64,000 nt of DNA, taken from positions 66,263,415 through 66,327,414 of the forward strand of contig NC_087062.1 in the NCBI RefSeq assembly GCF_963678635.1, in the 5' to 3' direction. A model generated the notes under the pieces. That model was not told where the DNA came from. It was given only the letters and a program-made list of their open reading frames with translations, and made no database searches. Origin of the DNA: Symsagittifera roscoffensis. Taxonomy: Eukaryota; Xenacoelomorpha; Acoela; Convolutidae. Below are positions 33,241-45,719 of the stretch, piece by piece; the first letter of the stretch is position 1; the number at the start of each line of letters is the position of its first letter. A program made the translations under genes and the position numbers.

Positions 33241-35870
33241 AAAATTTTTTTGGACGAAATCGGCGAACCACATTCCCCTCCAAAATCGGAACTAAGGAAG
33301 CTAATGTTATGAAACTCAGAGGAGGGATACTAGAGATGATTTGAGCCGGGCATACAAAAATCGGGGCCCCTCAGACCCTTGGGGGGCAAGTGATAACGGT
33401 CCCCGGAAGTGTAAATGGCCCTATCAGAACTCGGAAACTAGCGGCGGTGTTGGGCTCAAATTCTAGTATGTTGTAGGCCTAGTTAAGGGGAGCTTAAGTT
33501 TGGAACCCCAGGCCCCCAAAACCCCCACTTCCGGTTTTATGCCCTAAATCAACAAACCCACCCCTAACTTCCGGAAGGCGTTTCTCGGCCACCGATGTGC
33601 ACAGGGAGCTGAAGTTTGGAGGGATGTTAGGTAGTGGCAAGCTAAATCTTGTATTATAATTTGAATCAAATCCGGCGGTTGGACCGGAAGCTATCAGCAC
33701 TTGGAAAAACACCCCCTTAGACCAGAAATAGGCAATTTACGCGAAATGATGAACTGTGGCATAGTAATTTTATTGCGGCAATCGGCATCAGATACGGACC
33801 TCGAAAAAAGACCCCTTGTGAGTAAAAACCCTCCGGCGATTCCTTCAGGTGTTAATAGCCTTTTTCCGGAAAAAGCGATTATGGACCTTAGAAATGGGAT
33901 AAGTTGTGAAGTATTAATGGGATATGAATGAAACTTGGTAGTTAAGATCCATGGGTGACCTTGGGTGACCTTAAGTTGACCTTTGGGCGTTTTGACCCCA
34001 AAGTTGCATAGAAAACCCCGAGATTAACACCGGAAAGTGGCGTTTTCCCCAGCCCAAACCCTGGAAATGAGAATGGGTCACCTTGCTAAGAATTGGGAAG
34101 AAAACTTATGTATTGGGAATTGAAGCGGAAGCCGATCTAGATACAGTTTTACCTTGCAACCTTGGAGTAGTGGGTTTAATTCGAATATTGGGTTCTTGGT
34201 AAACATTGGGTTCAATTTTGCTTGGTGAATGATCAAATAATAGCAATTCAACTGGACTGAAGAAAAGTATTGCCAGAGCAATCTGATAGTAATAGGACCA
34301 TAGCATGAGAATTAAGTCTCTATAAAAGCATGAACGAACGGGGAATTTTTTTGGCTTCCCGGAGGTGACTTTTTAGTTTAATTTGACCCCCAATAGACGA
34401 ACTACGTTCCCCTGATAGCTACAAGGTCGGGGTTGGAATAGAGTACAGATTGAAATTTTAGATGCTTGGAATGTTTTAGCTACCCATAAAAAGGGTCTCC
34501 CCCTACCCTTAGGAGCTCGGAACGTCAACGGGATATTTAAAATAAAGACCTAGGGAGGATTACTGAGTAAACATAGCATGCTTTGGAGGTTGAGTTGAAC
34601 TCGAGAGCTGAAGTCACTGAGGTCAGGAATTAGTTGATTAGAATCTTATGACATTTTTTGCTTGGTCAAATTGTGACAGCTACCGCATACCGGGTAACCA
34701 ATAAGCGTGAAAAGATTGATAAAAGAAAGCGAACTTGGCACGTGGCAGAGTTGACAAGGGGAGGGATATAGCCTTAAACATGTGCGGACGGGTGATTTAA
34801 GTGGATGTGAGGACTGATAGGGAATGGCGCGACTTAACTAAAGCTAAGTGTAAAGAAAGATAAGGAATTGGAGGGTACCGGAGAGCCTTCAAGAATCAGA
34901 ACAGTGTTAGCTACCATTAAGAGTAGTTGGTTCTCGTCAGAGAAGAGAACAGTTTTTAACTATTATTGAGAGTAGTTGGTTCTTAGTTGGTTCAGAGAAA
35001 AGAGCAATTGATACTGGGAGAGAGTAGAGTTAATTCTCCGTTGATTAGAGAGAACAATTATTGCCAGTTAGTCATGTAATTGGTTCTCGGAGTAAGCGAC
35101 CAGTGGATAGTTAGTTCTCTTCAGAGATTCTCTAGAGAGAGAGAGAATAGTTAGTGCTAGTGGAGTTAGTTGCAACATAATACAATACAGAATAGTTGCC
35201 ACCAAAATAGCCCTTTCGGGATTGTAGATAGTAGTGAATCTCGGTCGGCCCACTGAATTCACTGCCCAAGGGACGACTTTGCGGTGTCGATAGGAAAGAG
35301 AGAACGAACCTAGAGAAGAAATCCCCTAAACCTACACGGCCCTTAACATAAAGGTATAAAAACAGGTTCAGACTGAAACAACAGACTATTTAATAAACGG
35401 TGCCTCCACTCGAATAAGAATGCGGCGCACAAAAGTTCGGAGCGACCTTGTAGGACCCAGAGGACATTGTATACTTTGTGGAAGGACATAAATATGGGAA
35501 ACGTGTGACTGTACGCTGCAAAATCTAGCATTGCAATATCGGCGCCACGAGCTGCAAATCCAAAGTTCAATCCTGATTGAAGCCCAAGTATAGCGGCTAC
35601 TCTAGCATATGTGAGTGAGAGTGAATAATGTACAAAAGTGAAGGAAACTCACCGTGAGGGACCGATGAGTACGCGATGTTTTACATGGCCCTTAAAACTT
35701 TGCTACTTCTCAATCATGCAACAATCTCAACCTTTCATAGAGAGCTTGTTTCGCTAATGCATAAATTTAGAAAGTTTTAGGGTTAATCAGCCAAAAATTC
35801 AAAGGATTGGTGACGGGGTCGAATCCTTGAGTGAGGGGAGCTTTTGCCAGACCATCCCCCCTAAGTACGC
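33241..35870. repeat. unassigned repeat-like DNA with local tandem motifs
   Basis: This stretch has G/C-rich islands (GGGGCCCC, GGAAGTG) and no coding signal. Local repeats include GGGTGACCTT-type units at 33952-33985 and variants of GAGAGTAGTTGGTTCTC across about 34910-35150. A promoter/poly(A)-like string (TATAAAAACAGG and AATAAAC at about 35353-35400) suggests an LTR, but I could not find its ends. The segment 35815-35870 shares GGTCGAATCCTTGAG with the MITE at 17.2 kb. Confidence 0.4.
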
Positions 35871-36500
35871 CCATGAGGGAAGTCATTAAAAACTGAAAAA
35901 AAAAACTTTTTCTTCTATGTTTCGAACAAAATGTTTTAATCAATTTTTTTTTCAGGCTGATGCAAACAGTCTCCTAATATCTTCGCAATTTTTATTTCCT
36001 CCATTAAGTCCGATGATTTGTCAAAGTTTCGTCGCATGCGAAAAACTTGTATAGAAAAATTTAATATATATATTTTTTTATTCGAGTTGCTCTATGAAAC
36101 ATCCGGAAAAACATCAAAGATTCCTTGCATTAATGGTTTGCTTATAAATTTGTAAATTTTTTGCGGTGCGATACCATGACAAAACCACTAATATTTCACA
36201 GTTTCATCAAATGAATAGCTTGTATAGCACTAATATTTCACAGTTTCATGGCATGAATAGCTTGTATAGAAAAAATAATTTTGTTGCGATTCGATTCGTT
36301 CCATGAAACAACGGGAAACTTTTCAGTTTCATCACATGAATATCTTTTGACGCCAGAACATCCCCTTTTTAATCCAGCTCTGAGGGAAATTGTTCAAAAA
36401 AAATGAAATAAAACAAACTTTTTTAAGTTTCTAATAAAATGTTTTAATTAAAATTTTTTCAGGCACTTTAAAGTGCAGTGCGAACAGTCATTGTGTCATG
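35870..36500. repeat. two direct copies of a ~500-bp repeat with satellite A monomers
   Basis: The segment around 35870-35980 (ACTTTTT, then AAAATGTTTTAAT, then TTTTTTCAGGC) recurs at 36385-36480. Between them are monomers of the satellite A family with TTTCATCGCATGAATAGCTT-like cores, including a 46-bp direct duplication at about 36187-36270. This is the same satellite that dominates 38.1-39.6 kb. Confidence 0.65.
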
Positions 36501-36584
36501 CTAATGCAAGCAGCCGGTCTTCTATGATATCTTCTATGTTGATTTTGGTAGTCTAGAATAGTGCGCATATTTAAACTCTTTACT

Positions 36585-36887
36585 TCATTGACCTCGTTTA
36601 TTCATTTGAATAACTCTCTGTCCCGAACTTGATTCAGCAATTTCGTTTTCAAAATCATCCGGGCACAACTCAGGTTTCGCTTTGCAAACGATAAATGTCA
36701 TCACGTAAGAGAAGGACAAGTTTCGTTTCAGCGTCGCGCCATGAATGAGGTACATACTCTTGCTTCCGCCAAGAGGGGGCAGTACGAATTTCTTGGTGAG
36801 TCCTTTTCCTCCAACTAACTTCAGACTTCCGTATCCGAACCCAACTTGACTGATCACATTTGCGCAGAGTTTATCATTCCACCTTGA
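36585..36887 (-). CDS. possible 3'-terminal exon of an unidentified gene
   Basis: The open minus-strand frame of about 100 codons starts right after a good splice acceptor (TTTCTGTTCAG, forward positions 36888-36898) and ends with a stop at 36585. Its composition is clearly protein-like: GFGYGSLKLVGGKGL, LPPLGGSKSMYLIHGATL and a Cys pair in VCKAKPELCP. The Gly-rich strands and Cys suggest a secreted or extracellular domain. I do not recognise the family. Upstream exons were not found before the satellite region at 37 kb. This is the only hint of a host-type gene in the window. Confidence 0.4.
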   Translation of the reverse strand, partial: SRWNDKLCANVISQVGFGYGSLKLVGGKGLTKKFVLPPLGGSKSMYLIHGATLKRNLSFSYVMTFIVCKAKPELCPDDFENEIAESSSGQRVIQMNKRGQ

Positions 36888-37249
36888 CTGAACAGAAACT
36901 AATTTTTTTTCAAAAACTTTAATTTGGACTGTACTGTGCTGTTTGTTTCAAATATATATGGCAAAACTTTCAGCTGTCCTAATTTTTTTTCCATTTTTTT
37001 CGTTTGTGTTTACTCAGTAAAAACTATTTAAAAAATTTTGTTAACATGTAGCACTGCTTAACTATTAATGTATACTATATATAAATGCACGTGACACGTA
37101 TCTTACCATGCTTAAGCGTTTTTTTTGCTACAGTTAAGGGCATAAGGTATCTATGCGTGGTTACGATATATCGTATATTGTAATGCTTAGGAGTTTTTTT
37201 CTTCCATCTAGTGTTTGTTCCACCGAGTTAAAGTTAGCAGCACAAAAGT

Positions 37250-37790
37250 AGCATGCATGCGGTCAGAAAGTCCCTAGATTTTGCGATTTTGGTCTCCAGT
37301 TCAGTGTACGACATAAGACAATTTTTGAGATTTTTTCAGAAAACTCAATTTAAAAAAAAGTTTACAAAATTTGAAATTCCCAATCCTGTAGTTGGGCGCT
37401 GTGATAATAATCTCAAAGATTGCAAATTTTTCCTCCAATTATGACTGCTCAGATTTTTGTAGTTGTTGAGATTAGACGTGTTTTATGATTTCATTTAAAT
37501 TTTTCAGAAAACTTCGATTTTAAAAAATTCTAAAGATTTGAATTTCCTAATCTTGTAGTTAGGTACTGTAAGGGTAATCTCAGAAGTTTTAAGATCTAAT
37601 TTTTGCGTCCAAATGAGACGGATGAAATGCTCTTAGTTTTCGAGACATGACTTTTTTTGTGATTTTTCAAAAAATTTACAGAAAACCTAGGTTTATTTTT
37701 TTCTCAAATTCTGAAACTAAATAGGGGTTGTCAGAGTATAATCGAATACTAGCAAACCCCACTCTCAATTCTGACTGTTTACCCAAGCGA
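37250..37790 (-). repeat. satellite B, inverted copies
   Basis: About three monomers near 165 bp. Read on the minus strand they carry ATCTGAGCAGTCATAATTGG, the same core as the plus-strand array at 45.7-47.1 kb. Confidence 0.75.
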
Positions 37791-38109
37791 AGCTTGTGTG
37801 ATCGAATGAACTCTCTTTTTTTCCCAACCTAAGTTGCAAATAGCTTTGCGACGCAAATATTGTTCAAACAAAATGTGTTCATTTTGATCATTAACCAGCT
37901 ATCAAGTATAGCCAATGCTAAGGATATTAACAAAGACTGTTATTCTACAAATAGTACCTAAGCTTCGAGGTATCATGAATCTGTAGCGTAGGGGCAGGGA
38001 AGGAGACCGGCAACGAAATAAGAGGGCTCGAACCTGGGCAGAGTCTGATGTTTTTAATGAGTTTTTGAAAGTCAGAATGCGCAGTGGGCGCAATGTTTTA
38101 CGCTGCAGA

Positions 38110-39650
38110 TGATGTAGATGCCATTCATGCTATGCTAATTTTTTTTTGCGATTCGATTTGCTTCTTGAAACAACTGTAAAAAAACTCAACATTTCGTTAC
38201 AAGAATGACTGACCTCGAAAAAAAAACGTAAGTTGGTTACGTTTCCATTCGCTCCATGAAGTAATTGATGATAATTCAAGGTTTCAGATCATGATAAGCT
38301 TGTATAGAAAAGCTTATTTTTTTGCGATTCGATTTGCTCTTTGAAACAACCGGAAAAATTCAAAATTGCAAGAAAGGTTTGTTGAAAAAACGTATTTCTT
38401 TTTGCAATTCGATACGCTCCATGAAACAAATAGTATTTTTTCACTGTTTCATCGCATGAATAGCTTGTATATAAAATTTTAATGTAAAGAAGAACTGTTT
38501 GAAACAATTTGAAATGTGTGATGGCTCGGATAGCTTGCTCAGAAAAAACCTGATTTTTTTTGAGCGATTCGGTTTGCTTTATGACTCAACCGGAAAAATT
38601 CAAAGTTTCCTTGCAAGACTGGTTTATTGAAAAAAAAAATATATTTTTTCGCAATTTGATTCGCTCCATGAAACAAATAATATTTTTTCACAATTTCATC
38701 GCATGAATAGCTTGTAAATAAAAACTTAAATTTTTTTAAATTCGATCATTTCCATGAAACGACAGAAAAGATTTCGATGCATGAAAATGTTGTATAGATA
38801 AAATTAAGTTGCTCCGAGAAACAAACGGAAAAATTTCAAGTATTCCTAGCAAGATTGGTGTGTATTAGAAAAACATCAAGTTTTTGCAATTCGATTCGCT
38901 CGATGACACAACTGAAAAAAAATCAAGGTTTTCCTGCGTGAATAATTTGCAATAGAAAAACTTAAATTTGCTACATTTTGATTCGCTCCATTAAATAACT
39001 GATATTTTTCCAAGGTTTCTTTGCATGAATAGTTCGAATAGAAAAACTTAATTTTTTGCGATTCGGTTCGCTCCATGAAACAACAGAAAAATTTTCAAAG
39101 TCTCATCGCATGAATCGTTTTGTATAAATAAACCTAGTTTTTGCGATTCGATTTGCTTCTTAAATGAACTGGAAAAGTTTCCTAGTTTCATTGCATGAAT
39201 AGCTTGTTTAGAAAGTCGTACTGTAAGGAAAAACTGTTTGCGATTCAATTTTCTCCCGAAACAGCTTGAAATGTGTCATGACTCAAATAGCTAGCTAAGA
39301 AAAACTTAATATTTCGCAAAGCGATTTTGTTTCCTTAGCTTTCTTGATCAACTCTTAGCTTTTGAAAACTGATTTGCCCAATAAAAGAACCCTAATTAAT
39401 CCAAACTTCATTGCTGCAATAGCATGCTTGAATAACTTGAAATTTCTGCAAAGCAATCTACTTTACAAAAAAATTTTAAGATCGTCACCTCATATGTTGT
39501 TTGAACAATTCTTCTTTTTTGCGAGCCGATTCTTTAATGAATTATTTTTGAACTTTATAGAAAAATTATTTGTAATGCTTGTTAGAAAAGTTATAAGTTT
39601 TTCGCGAATTGATTTGCTGAATGAAATAATTTGCTCAATTAAATACTTTT
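38110..39650 (+). repeat. satellite A array, left arm
   Basis: Many imperfect monomers of roughly 90-100 bp. The consensus features are a GCGATTCGATT stretch, then GCTCCATGAAACAAC, then GAAAAATTTCA, then TTGCATGAATAGCTTGTATAG and AAAAACTTAATTTTTT. Identity between monomers is low enough that the array must be old. Confidence 0.8.
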
Positions 39651-39850
39651 AAGTTACTTCAAACTTATAACGCTTGAATAGGTTGCTAGGTATTTTTGCG
39701 AACTGATTTACGAAATGAATCAATTTCCGAATTCTTTATTACGTGTTCCATTTTTCGCGATCGAAAAACATGTGCGTCATGAACAAAAATAATTGAGAAA
39801 AAAGAATAAAAATTGAATCTATTCGAAATTTACCAATCGAGTTATTCTAA

Positions 39851-42800
39851 ATTTTCGCGTAGGCTAAGTTAAGAGCAACTACTAGTCAAGATCAAAGATA
39901 AAATGGTTTAAAAAAAGAATAATACTAATGATGGTTTAATTACAAAAATAATGAGTTTGAATTAATCAGCACTTATAATTAATTAAAAAGTCATCGAAAA
40001 AAAAATGTTTTCCTCGAAAAGTTTTTTTTTTTCAGAATGATATGTTGCACACTTTTACTACCGTTGCGCATCCTATTTTTTTTCAAGCTTACCCAATTTA
40101 CGTTCGAATCTTGTTTGCTTAGAAAAGATATTTTAATTTTGAGATTATATTTTCACCGATTTAATATAATCTATGCGTAAAAAATGATTTCAAAAGTATT
40201 TTCATTATTATCTTGAATTAAAAAAAAAGCATTCAAGCCTAATTCTGGTACCTTGCTTTAGACATGCTAATATTTTTAGCCTATCAATCCTAAAAAAATT
40301 GCGGAGGCCTTGTTCTGGTTGATATATTTCATTGACGTTTAACTATGTTTTTTTAATCCAGCTCGGTCATTAAACTAGAACGATACTTCTACATTGGAAA
40401 AACAGGCGGAATGGATGCATGCGTTTTCGGTTCGGATTTCTAAGGAGCTGTATGCATGAATGGGGTTTAAATACAAAGTAAAGAAAGTTGAGAAACAACT
40501 AAAAAATACAAAAAGTATATAAAAACTAACGGAAAAAATTATGAAGAAAAAAATTAGAAAACTAGATATCACAACGTATCTTGGAAAAAATAACTTTTAA
40601 ACTAGAAAAGAGAAAAAAATAGGTTTATAATTCAAGATAAACTGCATAAAATGGATTTTGTCGCTTGTAAGAAAAATCATTAAAGTAGGGTTCAAATCAA
40701 TCATATTCAAACTCTTATTCATATTGTCTATAAAACGTCATTAGAAATTTCTTATTCATAAATGGTGCGGTTATTATGTTTTAGTTATTATGTTTTTATT
40801 ATTAAACATTTGTACCCGTACTGACGAGAAATGGACTGCGATCGATTTTATGCAGATAATGTACCAGAGACCTTAAAAAAATGTATTTGAATAGATTTAA
40901 AATCGATTCATTTAATACAAAAAAGTAGCTTAACGATCCATTTAATCCATGCTAAGTCGATTTAAGCATCTAAATGGGTTATCGTAAATCGGTTTTTATT
41001 CAGTATTATGAGTAAATAAAAATCAATTTAAATCGATTTCAGTCTCAAGTTTGTCAGTGCGGGTAGCACTCATTGCAGACTCTTCTCTTTGGCTTGCGTC
41101 TTTTGTAGAGACATTCTTGAATAATTTCCAGACCATAGCGACAAAAATACGATTTTTCTAGACTTCGGTGTCTACAAAACCCTTTACAGGCTAAGATTTT
41201 TGAAATCGCAATGCCATTAGGCGGGATCTTAAACTTCTAGTATAAAATCAAGAATGTGAGCAGAGCTAGGAATTTCACTCTTGTTTGAAAAATCTATATA
41301 TTGACATAAGTTATCAGCTGACCGTTCCTTTCAGCCGAACGAACTTTTGGCGCCAATACAGACTATTTAAGTGAAAAAACGCTAGCTTAAAAACTGATTT
41401 ACCTTGACATAAGCCAGATTTTTTTCTCCGTAGTCGCTGAATTGGAGAGTTTTTTCCGCGTATTCTCTAGGTGACAGTCCGTTTTTTTGCCCTTGTTCCA
41501 TGTACATGTTTACTTGGTACGTGCAGCAACCACCTAAAACACCAGAGTTAAATTGTAAAATTTGTAAAATTAGTGTTCAAAGAGCCGGGTGGTGGGTGCA
41601 ATTTCACGCAAGCCGACAGTTCTTCAGTTCTCGAAAATTGAAAACCATTAGAACTACGAACAGAGGAAACTGGCCGAAATGTACTTCAGCATAATTAATT
41701 CAAAAAAGAAACGGAAACAAAAAGAAGCATAGCATTTGCACAACGAAATGATCTTGTTTTGTAGCAATCTAAATTTTTTTAGGAAGCTGTACTAATTAAT
41801 ATTATAAGCTGAAGAATTAATTATCTTCCAAAAAAACACCTTTCAAATGGTGAGAAATGTCTACAAAAAATGACAACGAGGATTTATGTCAGCTTAGTTA
41901 CAGGTTATTGGAATTGCCGACAGTTTTGAAAGCTTGAGCAATAGTTTCCAATGACTTATTTTGAGGTTACAATTGAGATCTCCCAAGAAAATGGTGAGGT
42001 CCCTTTTATAAATTACATAGACTCAAAGGCTTGCATTTCATTGCATTGGTGTCACTAAAAACTTTTTACAATAATTATTAACCAGGTTAGGTCAATTACA
42101 TTTACAGTTTTTGACTGTCATCACGATATCACTTTAAGATCGGATTGTCAGCTGTATTGAAATTGCCAGCAACAAATGGTTTTTGTGCCTATACCTATAG
42201 TTATGACCCTATTTTGCTAAAAGTTATACCTTTAGTTATGCCCCTATAAGTAGAAAAATCGGTGTATAAATTGTTTATAAAGTATAAACAAGACTGATTG
42301 TATCAGGGCGAAGCCCTGAATGTTTCGACTGCCTTTTAAGGTCTAGGGAGCAGTAATAACATGAAAAAATTCAACGCAATAAAATAAAACGAATTTTTTT
42401 ATTTGAGATTTTTTGTGAAAATCATCAACCCACACGCCTTATAAAGTACAAAATTTTGAAATTTGCTCCTATTAACAAATCAATTAGGGCAAATAAGCTT
42501 ACTTCGACCAATTTGGAACGATTTCTGAGACGGATTAAACCTCCGCTTACGCGTTAAGAACGCGAAATATATCGCGCGTCAGTTGTCCTAAATCGGCCAA
42601 AATGGCCAATCTTTAAACCCCCTAAATTTTACAAAAAAGGTCGCAGGTGAAATATTTTTTCAATTTTAGGCTCAGAACAACAATAACTTTTGAATGATTA
42701 AAAAAAATTCCGTCAAAAATGGCTAGTTAAAAAATCGAAGTTTGTCTGAAGACAAAAATTACAGCGAGCACAAATATTCCGCTACTTTCGTTATAAAAGT

Positions 42801-43950
42801 CGGACAAACCAGACGGTTTGTATCAAAACGAAGCCCTGAATTTTCCGACTGCCTTTTAAGGTCCATAAGGCAGTAATATCATGAAAAAATTAAATGTAGT
42901 TAATAACGCGAAATATATTGCGTGTTAATTGTCCCAAATTGGCAAACATTTTTAAAACCCCATAATTTTACAAAAAGGATTGCAGGTGAAAGATATTTTC
43001 AAATTTAGACTCAAGACAACAATACCTCCGATACTTTTTCCGCTACTTTTCCGATACAACAAATTTTCCGATACTTTTGCTTCAAAAGTCGGACAAAAAA
43101 CGTTGAATAAAATTTGAATATATTGATTCTATTCGATTTGAATATGCTGAAATTGATTAAAATTGGCTGTAAACGCTTCAAAAATAAAGCTATAAAATGA
43201 TAAAAAGATGAATTGAATCAATTTGGGCCTATTTACAAAACCATTCCAGACTTTATCAGCTCTGACAAAACAAGATTATGATCGATTTAAATCATTTTTA
43301 AATCAATCATTAATTCGATTAACCAGGTACATACTCAGAACTGAAAAAGAAACTAAAACAAATTTTTTGTTTATATTGAGCTGTCGGAAGAACTTGTGAT
43401 CGATGTCTTAAAAAAGATTTAAATCAATTTCGACTAATTTTGCTAGCTAAAATCCATCCAAAATCATCAAAACTGTTTTAATTAATTTTTTTTGGGTTGT
43501 TCCAAAAAACTTTGTACTCGCACCGGATTTTCCTGGATCAGAATCGATTATAATAGAAAATTTTGTCTAAAATGTTGTTCTTATAATCTATTATTGTTGC
43601 AAATTTAAATCATAAATTCGATTATTTTGTCGTTTTTTCTCATAGAAACACAAATCCAATACAATATAAAAAGTAGATTATAAACTATTTAAAACCCATT
43701 ATAAATTACCATAGTGAATTATAATCTGTATTTTTTTCTCCAAAATTATTAGCAGTTTCTACAACACTCACGGCCTGCTCGAATCTTAAACCTAATCATT
43801 TTTATATAAAATGCGAGTCTTACATTCCTCTACCCATTCGAGAGTTCACCATTCCCCTTCTCCGATTGGTGGGGGAGGGGTTGGGTGGGTATCTTATGCT
43901 AGAGGTATGGCAAGAGCTTTAATTTGGATGTCAAGGTAAACTAAAAACTT
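39851..43950. repeat. AT-rich centre of the inverted repeat
   Basis: No transposase or other gene is recognisable. It contains AATCGATTTAAATC-type motifs (40.86-41.06 and 43.1-43.5 kb), the GGGCGAAGCCCTG hairpin at 42304-42318, and two copies of the dispersed family with CGCGAAATATAT, GTCGGACAAA and AATATTCCGCTAC (about 42540-42810 and 42900-43090). The 64-codon frame at 41500 has no motif. A short GC-rich patch lies at 43855-43890. Confidence 0.5.
42304..42318. repeat. hairpin core of a dispersed repeat family
   Basis: CAGGGCGAAGCCCTG forms a 6-bp stem with a GAA loop. The hairpin or its remnant recurs at 17828-17842, 42824-42838 and 49126-49140. It is usually followed by AAT and a GACTGCCTTTTAAGG-like segment, so it marks one end or a fixed internal point of a mobile repeat. 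Confidence 0.7.
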
Positions 43951-45719
43951 ATGAGAATCTCGTTTTATCTGGATTAACGCTTATCAAGCAGCTGTTGAAG
44001 CAACGGTTTTTTTAAAACCAGCAAGCCCGTCTCAATTAACCAATCGACTCGTAGCAAGTTGTTTGTATTGAGCAAGCAGCAAGCTATTTCAAGCAAAGAA
44101 GTTTGAATAACTTGAGTTAGTCCATACTGTAAATCGGTTTGCAAAATTTATTGAAGTTCAATTTCAAAGTTGATTGAGGCAAGCTATTCAGTCAAGCCAG
44201 CTTTGAACTATTTCAAAATATTTCAGCTTGAACCAATTTTCAAATATTTTCTGAGCAAGCCATTCAGTTGATTAAAGGAAACTATGAAACTTGGAAGTTT
44301 AAAGATTATACCGTGAATCGATTCAAAAACATTGATGATTTTTTCAGCGAGCAACTAAAGCAATGATCTACAAACACTGTGAATTTATTTCATTGCGTGA
44401 ATCGGTTTAAAAAAATTGAAAAAATCATTGCGTGATTCAGTTCGCAAAATTTACTGGGCAAACTAATTAATGGCTAAATCTTTGAAATATGTCAGGTCTT
44501 TTCATAAAAGGAATCAGTTCGCAAATTTTTTAGGTTTTTCTTAGGAAGCTCTTCAAAAAATAGAACTTTCAACTATTCCGTAACATCAGACAGCCAAGCA
44601 GTACATGAAAAGGTTTCGTCTTTCCATGCAAACTTACTAAGCGATAAAACCTTCAATTATTTCCAATTAATTTATAGAGGGAATCGGCCCGCTAAGAAAA
44701 GAGTTTCTCTAAGCCAGCTATTGAAGCAATGAAACATCGACACTTAGTATTTCAAAGTGCAAACGCTTGATTGGTTTGCCTTAGAATTTAATTTTTCGCG
44801 AAGCAAATCTTTTTATGGAAGAACTCGATGAATTTAAGTCCTGTAGGCAAACCAATCTAGCGATTGCACTTTGAAATAATTAGCGTTATTTCAAGGAGCG
44901 AAGTAATGCAAAGAAAGTTCAAGTTTTTAGTTGCAAAATATTCAAGTCATGAAACTTTGCAATCATTGATAAAATTTCATAGAGCGAATTAGTTAGGGGA
45001 AAACTTAAGTTCTTAAGAGCAAGCTGTTCAAGTGATGAAGTTTTGATAAATTTTAAGTCAATTCACGAGGCGAATTGGTTCGCGATTAGACTAAATGTTT
45101 ATTGAAGCAATGGCATTTCGAAATACGTTAAGCCATTTTAAAGAACGAGTCAGTTCGCAAAGAGATTAAATTTTACAGCAAAGAAAATTTCTACAGCAAG
45201 GAAATTACTGAGGATTTGGAATTTGTGATTCGAAGTTGCTTTGCAAAAAGTTATTAAAGCAAACTATTGAAGCGATGAAGATTTGAACAATTTCAAAAAA
45301 CTAATTTGGTCGCGAAAAGCTGAAGTTTTTCTATGCATGCTATTAAAGAAATGAAACTTCTGAAATGTTTCGAAGTTGTTTTCATAGCTTGAATTGCTAA
45401 GCAAAAAGAGTAAGTTATTTAAACAAGCAATTGGATCGATGAAGCACTTTAAAATATTGCGAAGTTTTTTTCATAGCTTGGATTGCTTCGCAAGAAAGTT
45501 AAAGTTTTCAAGCAAGCTTTTGAAGCGATGAAACTTTGAGTTCTAGAACAATCTTGGCATTCTCTTAAACGCAAATTAAACGATCTTAGAAAATTTTCTG
45601 AAGTTTTGCACTCAACAAAATTAAAACGTTGCGTTCAGTTAATCATTGCGCTCATAGTGCATTCCGACTTTCATTTAATACTAGCGTGTACCGCACCTCC
45701 GGTGCTTCGAATTTTCAAC

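Larger units (their letters stand above)
36975..39850 (+). repeat. left arm of a giant inverted repeat made of satellites
   Basis: From outside in: an AT-rich end (36975-37220, with CACGTGACACG and a CGATATATCG palindrome), satellite B (about 37250-37790, three monomers near 165 bp) and satellite A (about 38110-39650, monomers near 90-100 bp with GCGATTCGATTTGCTCCATGAA-like cores). The reverse complement of each block is found in mirrored order at 43.95-47.69 kb. Monomers are diverged, so the arms are old. No gene is present; the many 60-70 codon frames follow the satellite period. Confidence 0.75.

Noticed and set aside
35340-35570. LTR-like string with TATAAAA, AATAAA and a GGCGCCA motif
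   Set aside because: No TG...CA ends, no second copy and no polypurine tract were found, so it is not called as an LTR.
37940-38060. CTCGAACCTGG, resembling a tRNA T-loop
   Set aside because: No acceptor, D or anticodon stems can be folded around it.
38289-39248. Repeated 66-72 codon minus-strand frames of similar sequence
   Set aside because: They follow the satellite A period and are products of the repeat, not genes.
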